Source of the DNA: Haladaptatus halobius
GTDB lineage: Archaea > Halobacteriota > Halobacteria > Halobacteriales > Haladaptataceae
Assembly (NCBI RefSeq): GCF_020618475.1
Contig: NZ_CP085335.1
Location: 1,550,001 to 1,614,000, forward strand
Direction of reading: 5' to 3'
Length of the DNA: 64,000 bases
In this document: piece by piece, positions 27,396 to 36,718 of the stretch
Layout of the letters: each line of letters opens with the position of its first letter
How positions within the stretch are numbered: the stretch's first letter is position 1
Made by a program: the position numbers and the translations under genes
Notes under the pieces: generated by a model
Seen by the model: the letters and a program-made list of their open reading frames with translations, nothing else
Told to the model about the DNA's origin: nothing
The model's database searches: none

Positions 27396-28889
27396 ATGGC
27401 GAACGATTCTCAAAACGACGGTTCGTTTTCCGAGAAACTCCACGTACCGGAGGCGCTCACCTTCGACGACGTACTGTTGCGTCCGAAAGAGAGTCGCGTC
27501 GAACCCGACTCGGCCGAGGTTCGGTCGCGCGCCTCGAAGAACGTCGAACTCAACGTCCCGGTGCTCTCGGCGGCGATGGACACCGTCACCGAGAGCGAGA
27601 TGGCCATCGAGATGGCTCGACAGGGCGGTCTCGGCGTGCTCCACCGCAACGTGGATATCGACCGAATGGTCGAGGAGATCGAACAGGTCAAACGCGCCGA
27701 CGAACTCATCATCCGCGACGTGGTGACCGCGAATCCCGAACAGACCGTCCACGAAGTGGACGCGATGATGGAACGAGAAGGCGTCAGCGGTGCCCCCGTC
27801 GTGGACGACGAGGACGGGGTGCTCGGTATCATCTCTGGCACCGACATCCGACCGTACCTCGAAGTCGGCGAGCGCGACGAGGTTCGGGAGGCGATGACCG
27901 ACGAGGTCATCACCGCCAGCGAGGACGTGACCGCGCGGGAGGCGCTCGAACTCATGTACGAGCACAAGATTGAGCGCGTCCCCATCGTTGACGAGGAGAA
28001 CCGCCTCACCGGTCTCATCACGATGCAGGGCGTCCTCCAGCGCAGGGAGTACGGCGAGGCAGTCCGCGACGACGACGACCACCTCCGGGTCGGCGTCGCC
28101 GTCGGCCCGTTCGAAACCGACCGCGCGGTCGCGGCAGACGAGGCCGACGTTGACGTGTTGTTCATCGACTGCGCCCACGCGCACAATATGAACGTCATCG
28201 ACGGCGCGCGGGAGATAAAGGAGTCCGTCGACGCCGACGTGGTGGTCGGGAACATCGGCACGCATGAGGCGGCGGAGGCCATGGTCGATTTCGCCGACGG
28301 TCTCAAGGTCGGTATCGGCCCGGGAAGCATTTGCACCACCCGCGTCGTCAGCGGTTCGGGGATGCCCCAAATCACCGCCATCTCGCAGGTGGCCGACGTG
28401 GCGACCGAACACGACGTGCCCGTCATCGCGGACGGCGGGATCCGCTACTCCGGCGACGCCATCAAGGCCATCGCGGCGGGCGCCGACGCCGTCATGCTCG
28501 GGTCGTACTTCGCGGGCACCGACGAGGCGCCGGGCCGCGTCATCACCATCGAGGGGAAGAAGTACAAGCAGTACCGCGGCATGGGAAGCGTCGGCGCGAT
28601 GAAAAGCGGCGACGGCGACCGCTATCTCAAAGACGACCCGGAGGACGACGAGGAGTACGTCCCCGAGGGCGTTGAGGCGGCCAAGCCGTACAAGGGAAGC
28701 CTCGAAAGCGAACTCCACCAACTCGTCGGTGGCATGCAGTCCGGCATGGGCTACGTCGGCGCGGAGACGATTCCGGCGTTCAAGGAGCGAGCCGAGTTCG
28801 TCCGCGTCTCTCCGGCCGGCCAGACCGAGAGTCACACCCACGACGTGATGATCACCGATGAAGCGCCGAACTACAGCCCGCACGAGTAG
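27396..28889 (+). CDS. guaB: IMP dehydrogenase
   Basis: 497 residues; oxidises IMP to XMP with NAD in GTP synthesis. The TIM barrel is interrupted by two CBS domains (about residues 105-220: VVTANPEQTVHEVDAMMERE, then MTDEVITASEDVTAREALEL). The catalytic loop GPGSICTTR places Cys313, and the flap and K-binding residues (YRGMGSVGAM) follow. A C-terminal insertion DDPEDDEEYVPEGVE is halophile-acidic. ATG 27396 gives the conserved FDDVLLRP start region. Confidence 0.97.
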   Translation: MANDSQNDGSFSEKLHVPEALTFDDVLLRPKESRVEPDSAEVRSRASKNVELNVPVLSAAMDTVTESEMAIEMARQGGLGVLHRNVDIDRMVEEIEQVKRADELIIRDVVTANPEQTVHEVDAMMEREGVSGAPVVDDEDGVLGIISGTDIRPYLEVGERDEVREAMTDEVITASEDVTAREALELMYEHKIERVPIVDEENRLTGLITMQGVLQRREYGEAVRDDDDHLRVGVAVGPFETDRAVAADEADVDVLFIDCAHAHNMNVIDGAREIKESVDADVVVGNIGTHEAAEAMVDFADGLKVGIGPGSICTTRVVSGSGMPQITAISQVADVATEHDVPVIADGGIRYSGDAIKAIAAGADAVMLGSYFAGTDEAPGRVITIEGKKYKQYRGMGSVGAMKSGDGDRYLKDDPEDDEEYVPEGVEAAKPYKGSLESELHQLVGGMQSGMGYVGAETIPAFKERAEFVRVSPAGQTESHTHDVMITDEAPNYSPHE

Positions 28890-28950
28890 AGCACCCCACT
28901 CGTCGGCAATTGGAGTAGATTTTTCGCCCGTGACAGAAAACCGATCGGCC

Positions 28951-29619
28951 ATGCAGACGTTTCGTCGGTGTCGCTACGAGAAATCGGACGAACTGCCGGA
29001 GAGATTCGGTGGCGACGTTCGAACCCCGAAGTCGTTCGTCAAAGAGTTCCTAACGGAGTTTTCGGAAGAAGGCGATATGGTGATCGACCCGTTCGCCGGA
29101 TTCGGGACGACCCTGAAGGTCGCGGAGGTGTTGGGACGGATACCGTACGGAATCGAGTACGAAGCGGACCGCGTCGAATTCATCGAAGACCGAATCGACC
29201 ACGGCGGGAATCTCGTCCACGGGAGCGCGCTCGAATTGGCGTCCTACGACTTGCCGACGTTCGACCTCTGTCTCACCTCGCCACCGTCCATGGCCGAAGA
29301 GGATAATCAGAATCCGTTTCGGAACTCCGCTGGAGAGAGTCAGTACGACGAATATCTCGAAAACATCGGTAACGCGTTCTCCCAACTCGAAACGTTCATG
29401 GCGACCGATTCGCACGTACTCGTCGACGTTTCGAAACTGAAGAACTAGGGCAACGTGACGACGCTGGTATGGGACATGGTCGACGTTCTCTCGTCCATCT
29501 TCCACTTCGAGGGCGAGATTGTCGTCACGTGGGAAGAAGCAGAACCGACGGATTTACCCGGCAATTACGGGTACGGCTACGACCACAACTACTGTCTGGT
29601 ATTTCGGAACGCGAACTAG
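28951..29619 (+). pseudogene. DNA methyltransferase interrupted by an in-frame TAG
   Basis: The N-terminal 165 residues carry the AdoMet motif DPFAGFGTT (about residue 46) and the catalytic TSPPSM (about 110), the order of an alpha/gamma-type amino-methyltransferase. At 29446 a TAG follows SKLKN, and the same frame then continues for 56 residues (GNVTTLVWDMVDVLSSIFHF, ending YGYDHNYCLVFRNAN) to a TAG at 29617. The continuation is plainly the missing C-terminal part. One substitution (for example GAG or CAG to TAG) explains it. Truncated protein could keep some activity, but it lacks the last fold strands. Confidence 0.85.
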
Positions 29620-29633
29620 TCCGGCAGCCACGG

Positions 29634-30247
29634 TCAGACCGCGCGCTTGGGGACTGCGAGTTTGAGTCCGAGTCCGACGAAAACGCTCCCGGCGAGCCAC
29701 TGCAGAGCGCGGTTCACGCGGGCATTCTCGCGGACGAGCGCCCCGACGCGATGGGCCGCGAGCGCGACGAGCGAGAGATAGACGAGCGTCAACGCCGCGT
29801 AGGTCAGACCGAGCGTCGCCATCCGAGCGTCGGTGTTCGAACCCGTTCCGAGGAACTGCGGGAGGAAGGTGAGGAAGAACAGCGCGACCTTCGGGTTGAG
29901 CACGTTCACGGCCACGCCCTGTCGGAAACTGTCGCCCGACTCGACGCCATCGAGTTCGAGCGCCGCGTCCTTCCGAAGCTTCTGCACGCCGAGATAGAGG
30001 AGGTACGCGGCGCCGACGTACTTCACGGCGGAGTACGCCACGGCGGACGTGCGAAGGAGGACGGAGAGTCCCAACACCGCACCATCGTGTGTACCAGGAT
30101 TCCCGTGCTGACGCCGGACGCGGCCTGAACCCTTGCTCGTCGACCTCGCTCGACGACCCGGGTGAGCACGTACATCGTATCTGGGCCGGGCGTCACGATG
30201 AGCGCGACGGAGGCACCGAGGAAGAGCGAGAGTGCGGCGATATTCAT
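29634..30247 (-). pseudogene. LysE/RhtB-family exporter with a frameshift
   Basis: The N-terminus MNIAALSLFLGASVALIVTP GPDT carries the LysE motif and runs to GILVHTM. Near 30085 the frame shifts, and the rest (AVLGLSVLLRTSAVAYSAVK, NVLNPKVALFFLTFLPQF, ending in LKLAVPKRAV) is in another frame. Restoring one base rebuilds a normal exporter of about 204 residues with six helices. These exporters release amino acids or similar compounds. Whether the lesion is genuine or a sequencing error cannot be told from here. Confidence 0.85.
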
Positions 30248-30466
30248 ACATTCGAGGTACGGACGGAGTCAGTAAGGATTTCCGATTAGAGTATACAATA
30301 TGATACGTGTCCCGGTTTTGCTTCGCCGAAGGGAGCGCTGAGGTTAAATAAACTGATTGCGAGTTAGTGACTGTTTTTGGACTTATGATGTATTCATATA
30401 TGAATTCTAATAGATACTTACCGATTTCGGATATATATTCTCAGACTCTCTTCGGAGAGACAAACC

Positions 30467-31738
30467 ATGACACGAAACAATGACGCGGATTCCGACATTG
30501 GAGCTTCCGTAAACAGATGAGAGTATCTCAAGCTAGGTCTGTCCGCGGCCGCCGCGACAGCGTCGCGGTCGAGCTACCGCATCAGGAACGGAACGGACGA
30601 AGAGATCACCGTGTACGTCACCGAGGCGTCCGCCGACGGGCCGACGCTGATGGTGGCCGGCGGCGTACACGGCGACGAAAAGAGCGGCTACCGCTCGGCC
30701 GGGCAAATCAAAGACTGGGACATCGACGCCGGGAAACTGGTCGTCATCCCCGAAGCGTGTAAGCCGGCCGTCGAGGCCAGGACGCGAGGATTCGCGGACG
30801 GTGACCTGAACCGCCACTTCCCCGACGGGGCTGAGGAGGAGTCACAACTCGCCGCCGCCGTCTGGGACGTGGTCGAGCAGCAAGACATCGACTTCCTCTG
30901 GGATCTCCACAGTTCGTACGGCATCTACGAGTCCGGCGACGGGGGCGTCGGACAGGCGTTGTTCGCCCCCATCGCCGGCGACACGGGCGTCCACTCCAAG
31001 GCCATCCGCGACTACCTGAACGCCGAGGTGCTCGACGACTCGCTGAACGACGTGTACGACTTCCGCGAACACACGCACCACGACGATGGGTCCCAGGATA
31101 TGCTGAAACACAAGGTCGGCGCGACGCTCGGCACGCCCGCCATCATCTTCGAAGCGACCGAGAAGCTCTCGCTTGACCGGCGGGTGAAACACACGACCGC
31201 GGCCGTCGAGCGGTTCATGTACCAGTTCGGTCTCCTCGAAACGCGGAGCGCGATAGAGAGCGCGAACGACCTGCGTTACGACGGCGACGCCACCGCCGTC
31301 GACGGTCGCGTCGACGGCAACGGGACGCGTTCCGGCCTCGCCTTCGGCCTCACGAACGACGCCGACTGGGCGCTGACCATCACCGATGTCGAACTCGCCC
31401 CGGCGAACGCGGCCATCGACGGGCTGAGCGACCACTCCTACGACGAGGGGCAGTGGACGAGTGAACTCCACATCGATAGCGACGTGCAGTCGGGGCTGAC
31501 CGACGTGAACGGCGGTCTCACCCTGCCGGGAAGCATTGACCTGAGTTCAGACGGCCACAGCGACAGCGCCGACCGAGAAGCGATTTTGTCCGCCGGTTCC
31601 TCGGCGACGGTCTCGCTCTACCAGTTCGAATCCGGCGGAAATCCCGTCGGCATGGTCGGCGAAACCGTCGACGTGACCGTCAGTTACACCCTCGACGGCC
31701 GAGAGAGCAGAACGCGGGCGCTCACGCTCTCGCCCTGA
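30467..31738 (+). pseudogene. Tat-type M14/AstE-like zinc hydrolase with TGA inside the twin-arginine motif
   Basis: ATG 30467 starts an N-terminus whose 18th codon is TGA (30518-30520). The frame continues as EYLKLGLSAAAATASR, so the original signal was RREYLKLG and the second Arg (CGA) became TGA. The catalytic domain is intact: HGDEKSG supplies the first zinc His/Glu and DLHSSYG the other His, as in succinylglutamate desuccinylase/aspartoacylase-like M14 proteins. A C-terminal beta domain (GLAFGLTNDADWALTITDVE) follows. Restart at GTG 30611 would give a cytoplasmic protein without export signal. Confidence 0.8.
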
Positions 31739-31810
31739 TTCTGGCTCACTTCTCGCTTCTTGGCAGAAACCGAATAACTTCTGTCGTCTATCCCCTGAGT
31801 TGCGCAGTCC

Positions 31811-32251
31811 ATGCGGAGAAATTCCATCGGGCCGAAGGCGTTCTGCGTGGTCGAGCACGACGGCGAAATTCTGATCCAAGCCTACGACGACCCGAAGACG
31901 GGCGAGCGATTCTACCGCCCGTTGGGAGGGTGCATCTAGTTCGGCGAACACAGCAGGGCTGCCGTCGTCCGCGAATTCCGGGAAAAGGTCGGAGTCGAGT
32001 TGGTGGAGTTAGAACGCCTCGGCGTTCTCGAAAATCTGTTCTCTTTTGGCAGGAAACTGGGCCACGAGTTCGTCGTCTACGACGGCGCGTTCGCGGACGA
32101 ATCGCTGTACGAGCGGGACGTGTTGGAGTGCTACGAGGAAGCCGTCGACGAACATTTCGAAGCATTCTGGAAGCCCATCGCCGATTTCCGGGGCGAAGCA
32201 GGGCCGCTGTACCCCGAGGGGATTCTGGAGCTGTTGGTCGAAGGGAAGTGA
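31811..32251 (+). pseudogene. NUDIX hydrolase with in-frame TAG and altered NUDIX box
   Basis: The frame from ATG 31811 reads MRRNSIGPKAFCVVEHDGEI to PLGGCI, then TAG at 31937, then FGEHSRAAVVREFREKVGVE and a normal C-terminus ending LELLVEGK. The NUDIX box GX5EX7REUXEEXGU is recognisable, but the stop lies inside it and the second metal-binding Glu of EE is Lys. Both lesions remove activity. It would have hydrolysed a nucleoside-diphosphate-linked substrate. Only codons 1-42 can be made from the original start. Confidence 0.85.
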
Positions 32252-32252
32252 C

Positions 32253-32666
32253 TCACGGAGTGGTCGACGCCTCCGATACCGACGCCCACGCTCGTTTTAC
32301 CGCGACGAGCGCCACGCCGAAAATCACGATAGCATTGACTGGATGGATCGCGGCGACCAGCGACCCGAACAGGTGGGCCGTCGCGTACTGAACCATCACG
32401 AGCACGTACAAACCGACCGGAAGCAGTTTCAGCGTTCTCGGAAGCCGTCCGAGAAATGCGAGGCCGAACAGGAAGAACGGGACGAATTCGAAGAGGTGGA
32501 CGAAGGTCGTGTGGAGTTCCCAATTCGCCGGGTCGACGAAAACCGCCATTCCGGCGATGTACACTTGCACGAGGACGCAGACGGCGAAGACGCCCGCCAA
32601 GAGGACGTAACCGTAGCGCGCCCACGCGACCCGTCTCGGAGCCGTCACCCCGCTCGAACTCGTCAT
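32253..32666 (-). CDS. DUF6220-like four-TM membrane protein
   Basis: 137 residues with four helices (YVLLAGVFAVCVLVQVYIAG, HLFEFVPFFLFGLAFLG, LLPVGLYVLVMVQYATAHLF, and HPVNAIVIFGVALVAV). His residues between helices (HTTFVHLFEF, ATAHLF) could bind heme, but this is only suggestive. The pattern matches my memory of DUF6220. Third gene of an operon; its ATG overlaps the preceding TGA. Confidence 0.65.
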   Translation of the reverse strand: MTSSSGVTAPRRVAWARYGYVLLAGVFAVCVLVQVYIAGMAVFVDPANWELHTTFVHLFEFVPFFLFGLAFLGRLPRTLKLLPVGLYVLVMVQYATAHLFGSLVAAIHPVNAIVIFGVALVAVKRAWASVSEASTTP

Positions 32667-33319
32667 CCCGTCACCTCGTTTTCGGTTCCGGCGACGTCCG
32701 TCTCGACCGTCCGGAGGTCGTAACCGAGCGCGATAAGCGCCAGATAGAGCGGTGCCTCTATCCAAACGCCCGGAAATCCGACGGCGGTGAGCGGGCCGAG
32801 GACGAATATCGCCGGAAAGAGGATGATGAACGAGCCGGCGGTGAGACGACTCGTACTTGCGCGTCGCCAGAGAACGACCCCGTAGAGGCTCCCGAGCAAC
32901 CGTATGACCACGTACGCCGCCCCGGTGAGAACACCGACTGGTAGTAGAAGCTCTCCGAACGCGGTTCGACCCGCCACGAGGACGACGACGGTGCCCGCGT
33001 AGCTCACCAGCGAGAGGCCGAACGAAACGGCGATGGTGCGCCCGTGACGGCCGTAGCCGGTGCCGTATCGAGCGTTGGCCGCGAACAGCGTCACCGCGAA
33101 CACGACGTATCCGACGGGATGCAGCGCGGACAGAGCATCACCGCCGAGTTCGATTCCTATCCCGGTACGGCTAGTCGTAACTCCGACAAATCCGAGTCTA
33201 ACGAGACCGACGAGACCGGCTATCAGACCGCCCGAACCCGCCAGTCTCGTTCGTCGTGGCGTCCACCAATTCGCGGATACGCCGCCTCGTTCCGACGTTC
33301 CCGATTCGCCGCGAGTCAT
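32663..33319 (-). CDS. Membrane protein, about six TM helices, in the halocyanin operon
   Basis: 218 residues. The N-terminal 25 are polar, then hydrophobic helices alternate with short loops (GLIAGLVGLVRLGFVGV, VGYVVFAVTLFAANARYG, IAVSFGLSLVSYAGTVVVLV, and others). It overlaps both neighbours by four bases. No family recognised. Together with the halocyanin it could form a surface redox module, which is inference from the operon only. Confidence 0.7.
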   Translation of the reverse strand: MTRGESGTSERGGVSANWWTPRRTRLAGSGGLIAGLVGLVRLGFVGVTTSRTGIGIELGGDALSALHPVGYVVFAVTLFAANARYGTGYGRHGRTIAVSFGLSLVSYAGTVVVLVAGRTAFGELLLPVGVLTGAAYVVIRLLGSLYGVVLWRRASTSRLTAGSFIILFPAIFVLGPLTAVGFPGVWIEAPLYLALIALGYDLRTVETDVAGTENEVTG

Positions 33320-33909
33320 TGCGATTCGGTTCGATTCGACGTGTTCCCCGCGTTCTCGCCGTCCCCGTCACCTTCGACGACGATGGCACCTTTCATGCCC
33401 GCCGATTTGTGCGGTTCGCAGTAGTAGAGCACCGTCTCGGGCGTTTCGAACGTGTGCTCGAAGGTCGCCCCCGTCTCCGGCGACCCGCTGTCGAACTCTC
33501 CACCCTCGGCGACGACGTTGTGGTGGCCACTCCCGACCCACTTCCACGTGACCGTCGTCCCCGGCCGGACGCGAATCGCCGGCGGTGCGAACGCCATCTC
33601 GTTACTCTCTGGGCCGACCTCGACGGTGACGGCGTCCTTGTCGGTCATATCCCGAACGGAGTCGTAGTTGTCGGTGTTCGACAACCACTCGTCAACGCTG
33701 CTCGCTCCGCCACCCCCTCCGTCACCGTCGTTGCCATCGTCGGTACAGCCGGCAAGCAGACCGGCGACAGCGAGTCCGCCTACCGCACGGAGGAAGCTTC
33801 GCCTCTCACGTCCCGCACTGCTCGAATCGCTCGTTTGTCCTCCGTCGAATTTCGTTCGTGGTGCCGGGGCGTCGGATACCCGTCTGGAGTCCGTCCATTT
33901 GGAAGTCAT
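33316..33909 (-). CDS. Halocyanin-like Tat lipoprotein
   Basis: 197 residues. A long polar N-terminus precedes the Tat motif RERRSFLRAVGG and lipobox LLAGC (about residue 55), so the true start may be further in. A Gly/Asp linker leads to one halocyanin domain: GSGHHNVVAEGG and YYCEPHKSAGM provide the copper ligands. First gene of a three-gene operon with two membrane proteins. Confidence 0.88.
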   Translation of the reverse strand: MTSKWTDSRRVSDAPAPRTKFDGGQTSDSSSAGRERRSFLRAVGGLAVAGLLAGCTDDGNDGDGGGGGASSVDEWLSNTDNYDSVRDMTDKDAVTVEVGPESNEMAFAPPAIRVRPGTTVTWKWVGSGHHNVVAEGGEFDSGSPETGATFEHTFETPETVLYYCEPHKSAGMKGAIVVEGDGDGENAGNTSNRTESQ

Positions 33910-34118
33910 ACGTTGGTCTTCTCCGTCCGCTCCTGCGAGCGGGAGCGCGATAAGACGGGAAGCACGGTCGCCGAGGCGGCGTTTCTGCGAAACGTTTATA
34001 TCCGGGCTTCTCTCGTATCGGTCGATAGCGACGAGAGTCGACGAACCACGCCGATTAAGGATACTCCGGTTCTACGGCGTACACAGACGCGCGTCGAGCG
34101 CCGTCCGAGAGTAGAACA

Positions 34119-34874
34119 ATGTCAACCCAGACCTCTTCCCGATCCAGTGATTCCGGCGGACCGCTGGGTCGCGTTCTCCGCGCTCCGGCGAGAGCGCAGA
34201 CGTATCGCAATCTCCTCTACCTCGCGTCGATGTTTCCCCTAGGAATCGTCTACTTCGTGCTTTTGACGGTGGGGTTCTCGACCGGCGTCCCCCTCCTGGT
34301 CGTCGGTGTCGGTCTCCCGATTCTCCTTGTTCTCCTCGTGGTGGTCGTCGAACTGGCGACGTTCGAACGAACCCTCGTCGGCGCGCTGCTGCGAGTCGAC
34401 GTTCCTCCCGCCGCCGCCGAGACCGAGGGGAGTCGCTGGGTTCGAACGAAGCGACTCGTGACCGACGTTCGGACGTGGAAGGCCGCCGCGTACCTGCTGA
34501 GCGTGTTCGTCTTCGGAAACGTCACGATTACGCTGCTATCATCGCTGCTAGCGACGTCGGCAAGCTTCGTGTTCGCTCCACTATACTACCGGGACGCTCC
34601 CGTCACCGCGCACGCTTTCGGGCCGATTCCGTCCGGTGATTTAACGCTCGACCTCTCGTTCGGCTGGGACAACCTCTTGGTCGGTCTCACGACGACGGTT
34701 CGGGTCGGGTCGTGGCAGATAGAGACGCTTCTGGGCGCACTGCTGGTCGCCGGTCTCGGATGCGTACTCCTGTTGTGCTCGCTCCAGTTGTTCAACGTCC
34801 TCGCGTGGCTGTGGGGCCGGTACGCTCGAGTCATGCTCGCACCGCGGCGCTACTGGAAAGTTCCCGACTGGTAG
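34119..34874 (+). CDS. Sensor-domain membrane protein (PF13796-like)
   Basis: 251 residues with four or five helices. The opening ARAQTYRNLLYLASMFPLGI and helical pairs with ELATFERTLVGALLRVDVPP match the putative Sensor domain found in haloarchaeal and actinobacterial membrane sensors. No kinase or DNA-binding domain is attached, so it is a stand-alone sensor or an unrelated membrane protein of that fold. A TATA-like GATTAAGGATACTCC stretch lies about 55-70 bases upstream. Confidence 0.75.
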   Translation: MSTQTSSRSSDSGGPLGRVLRAPARAQTYRNLLYLASMFPLGIVYFVLLTVGFSTGVPLLVVGVGLPILLVLLVVVVELATFERTLVGALLRVDVPPAAAETEGSRWVRTKRLVTDVRTWKAAAYLLSVFVFGNVTITLLSSLLATSASFVFAPLYYRDAPVTAHAFGPIPSGDLTLDLSFGWDNLLVGLTTTVRVGSWQIETLLGALLVAGLGCVLLLCSLQLFNVLAWLWGRYARVMLAPRRYWKVPDW

Positions 34875-34902
34875 TTACTTTCGCTCGAAGCCACATCCCG
34901 AC

Positions 34903-35211
34903 CTACGCTCGGGTGAGCGCGTACAGAATGGCGGCTACGCCCGCGAGGTGTGCGACCGTGACCGGTAATAGGATCTCCGCATCGGTCGCGCGCGTCAGCG
35001 CCGCAAGCGTGTAATCTACACCGACGGGCACGGCGGTCAGGAGTACGATACCGACCGCGAGATACAGCATCGGGCGGCTCTCGTTGCGTCGATAGCCGCG
35101 ATAGGCTTGGTACGCGACGAACGCTCCCGCGACGGCGGTGACCGCCGCGAACGCGAAGATGAGCGCGCTATCGTTCGCGAGAGCGTTCGAAAGTTGGAGC
35201 GGTGCGATCAT
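34903..35211 (-). CDS. DUF7521-like small membrane protein, copy 1
   Basis: 102 residues, three helices. The shared core GYRRNESRPMLYLAVGIVLL closely resembles GYRRNRNRGRLYLAVGLILL in the next gene, so the two are paralogues. I recall this pattern as DUF7521, usually encoded with a small HTH regulator, as here. Its ATG overlaps the stop of the upstream copy. Confidence 0.78.
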   Translation of the reverse strand: MIAPLQLSNALANDSALIFAFAAVTAVAGAFVAYQAYRGYRRNESRPMLYLAVGIVLLTAVPVGVDYTLAALTRATDAEILLPVTVAHLAGVAAILYALTRA

Positions 35212-35588
35212 CTTCTCACCCGATTCGAATCGTCGGCTTCATTCGGAGGGGTCGCTTCGCGCGGGCGCGTGACGCCGTAGATAGCGTAGAGCATGGCACC
35301 GAGGCCGAGTAGCTTGCTCGCGTTCGCGGCCGCGGCCCGGCCAACCGGCGAAACGGCGGTGAAGGTCGTCAGTACGAATTGGATCAGTATCGGCCCGGTC
35401 GTGAGCAGTATGAGTCCCACCGCCAGATACAGCCGACCTCGGTTCCGGTTCCGTCGGTAGCCGCGAACCACAACGTACGCGACCGCGAGCGACAGGCTGG
35501 CGGTGAGAAGCAGACCGAGCAACACGAGGGTGACGACGAGCGGCGACCCACCCGTCGCGTCCGTCGTGGTCTGGAGCAGCGACCGCAT
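35208..35588 (-). CDS. DUF7521-like small membrane protein, copy 2
   Basis: 126 residues, three helices, with the core AYVVVRGYRRNRNRGRLYLA and a longer acidic/basic tail (TRPREATPPNEADDSNRVRR) than its paralogue. It begins one base before the HTH gene's stop region (gap of one base), so the three genes form one transcript. Confidence 0.78.
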   Translation of the reverse strand: MRSLLQTTTDATGGSPLVVTLVLLGLLLTASLSLAVAYVVVRGYRRNRNRGRLYLAVGLILLTTGPILIQFVLTTFTAVSPVGRAAAANASKLLGLGAMLYAIYGVTRPREATPPNEADDSNRVRR

Positions 35589-35589
35589 G

Positions 35590-35937
35590 CTATCGTAACC
35601 CCTCGAACAGGTCGGTGAATCGGTCGGCGGCGTCCTCGGGTCGGTACGTGACTTCCATCTCGAACGCGCCGTCCTCCAGTTCGATTTCGATCCGTTGGAG
35701 CCGCGCTGTGTACGTCCTGTAGTGGTGGCCCTCCCGGTCGAGTTGTAGCTGTTCGGCGAGCAGGTCGTGTTCCCGAAGACGCTCGATACGTCGATAAATT
35801 GTCGAGACGGACGCGTCGCACGCGTTACTCAGTTCGTCCGCGGACATGGCTCGGTCGCTCGTATGGATGAGGATGGCATGGGCGTACTCGTCTTCGAGGA
35901 GCGCAGCGATCTCCCGTACGTCGCCGTCCTCGGTCAT
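35590..35937 (-). CDS. Winged-helix (ArsR-like) transcription regulator
   Basis: 115 residues. The HTH is MSADELSNACDASVSTIYRR followed by IERLREHDLLAEQLQLDREG wing, then a C-terminal beta part (IEIELEDGAFEMEVTYRPED). ATG 35937 overlaps the TGA of a 23-codon upstream frame (ATGA). It probably controls its own operon with the two DUF7521-like membrane proteins, perhaps relaying a membrane signal. Confidence 0.85.
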   Translation of the reverse strand: MTEDGDVREIAALLEDEYAHAILIHTSDRAMSADELSNACDASVSTIYRRIERLREHDLLAEQLQLDREGHHYRTYTARLQRIEIELEDGAFEMEVTYRPEDAADRFTDLFEGLR

Positions 35938-36005
35938 TCCACTCGGCAGTGACGAGAGCGCACGAGGGGATAACCGTGTTCGTTCGCAGCGGTCGGTACG
36001 GGCAT
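35934..36005 (-). CDS. Candidate 23-aa leader peptide before the HTH regulator
   Basis: A TGGTTTTAAGTT box (minus strand, about 36032-36044) would start transcription near 36010, five bases before ATG 36005. The frame MPVPTAANEHGYPLVRSRHC ends RVE and its TGA overlaps the regulator's ATG. If the transcription start is right, this is the first cistron and couples translation of the regulator. No similarity known. Confidence 0.4.
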   Translation of the reverse strand: MPVPTAANEHGYPLVRSRHCRVE

Positions 36006-36154
36006 GGATTCGGTGAGTGTCGGCGGGCGACCAACTTAAAACCACAGACATGGTTGCAGCGTTAGCGACCGAGGGAAAGGGAGAACTCCGCCCAGCCACA
36101 TCGCCGATTTTCGGGGAGAAAGACTAGTCCAACGAAAATGTAGTGCCGGATTAT

Positions 36155-36550
36155 CTACCGGTGTCGGCGCTTCACGACGATGAATGAGAGAAGGTACGAC
36201 AGGGCGAACATTGCGGCTTGCGGCGCCGGGTTCTCGCCGGCAAACTGCAAATCGAGTGCTGCGATACCGAAAGCGAGGAGAAGTCCAACGAACACCGTAC
36301 TTCCTGCGAAGGCGAAAGTGAATTCGCCTAGTTTACCCAACGACCAGTCACCTGTAACAAACGGATACGCCCCGCCAAAAGCGAGAACACCGACTAGTAT
36401 TCTCACCGTCGTGTCCGCTAAAGGAAATTCGAGTAGCGCGTTGCCGATCCAAATCACGGGATAGAGCGCTATCGATACTCCGACGAACGAGAACAGGAGA
36501 TCGACCGTCGCCCAGAAGATCGGATCATTTCTAGGCTGTATCGTGTTCAC
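36155..36550 (-). CDS. Four-TM membrane protein, unknown
   Basis: 131 residues: MNTIQPRNDPIFWATVDLLF start, then four helices with few charges, ending VVKRRHR. No family recognised. Single gene facing away from tRNA-Lys. Confidence 0.65.
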   Translation of the reverse strand: MNTIQPRNDPIFWATVDLLFSFVGVSIALYPVIWIGNALLEFPLADTTVRILVGVLAFGGAYPFVTGDWSLGKLGEFTFAFAGSTVFVGLLLAFGIAALDLQFAGENPAPQAAMFALSYLLSFIVVKRRHR

Positions 36551-36718
36551 CTACTTATTATAAGTCGATTCCTCAAATCAGTCTTTCTCGGAGACATTAT
36601 TCCAGAATTTTGATAAGTACAGCGGTCACTTATCTGTTACCTCGGGAGGATTCTGACGAGAGCAAGTATTCGAATCGTCGAACGGTTCCGCCACTCACGA
36701 GGTAGTTCGTGGTAATAT

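Noticed and set aside
27267..28952. 561-codon minus-strand frame opposite guaB
   Set aside because: Antisense shadow of guaB in GC-rich DNA; no domain.
29446..31939. Pyrrolysine or selenocysteine read-through at TAG/TGA
   Set aside because: Stops of different kinds and frameshifts occur together, haloarchaea generally lack Pyl machinery, and no SECIS-like hairpin is apparent.
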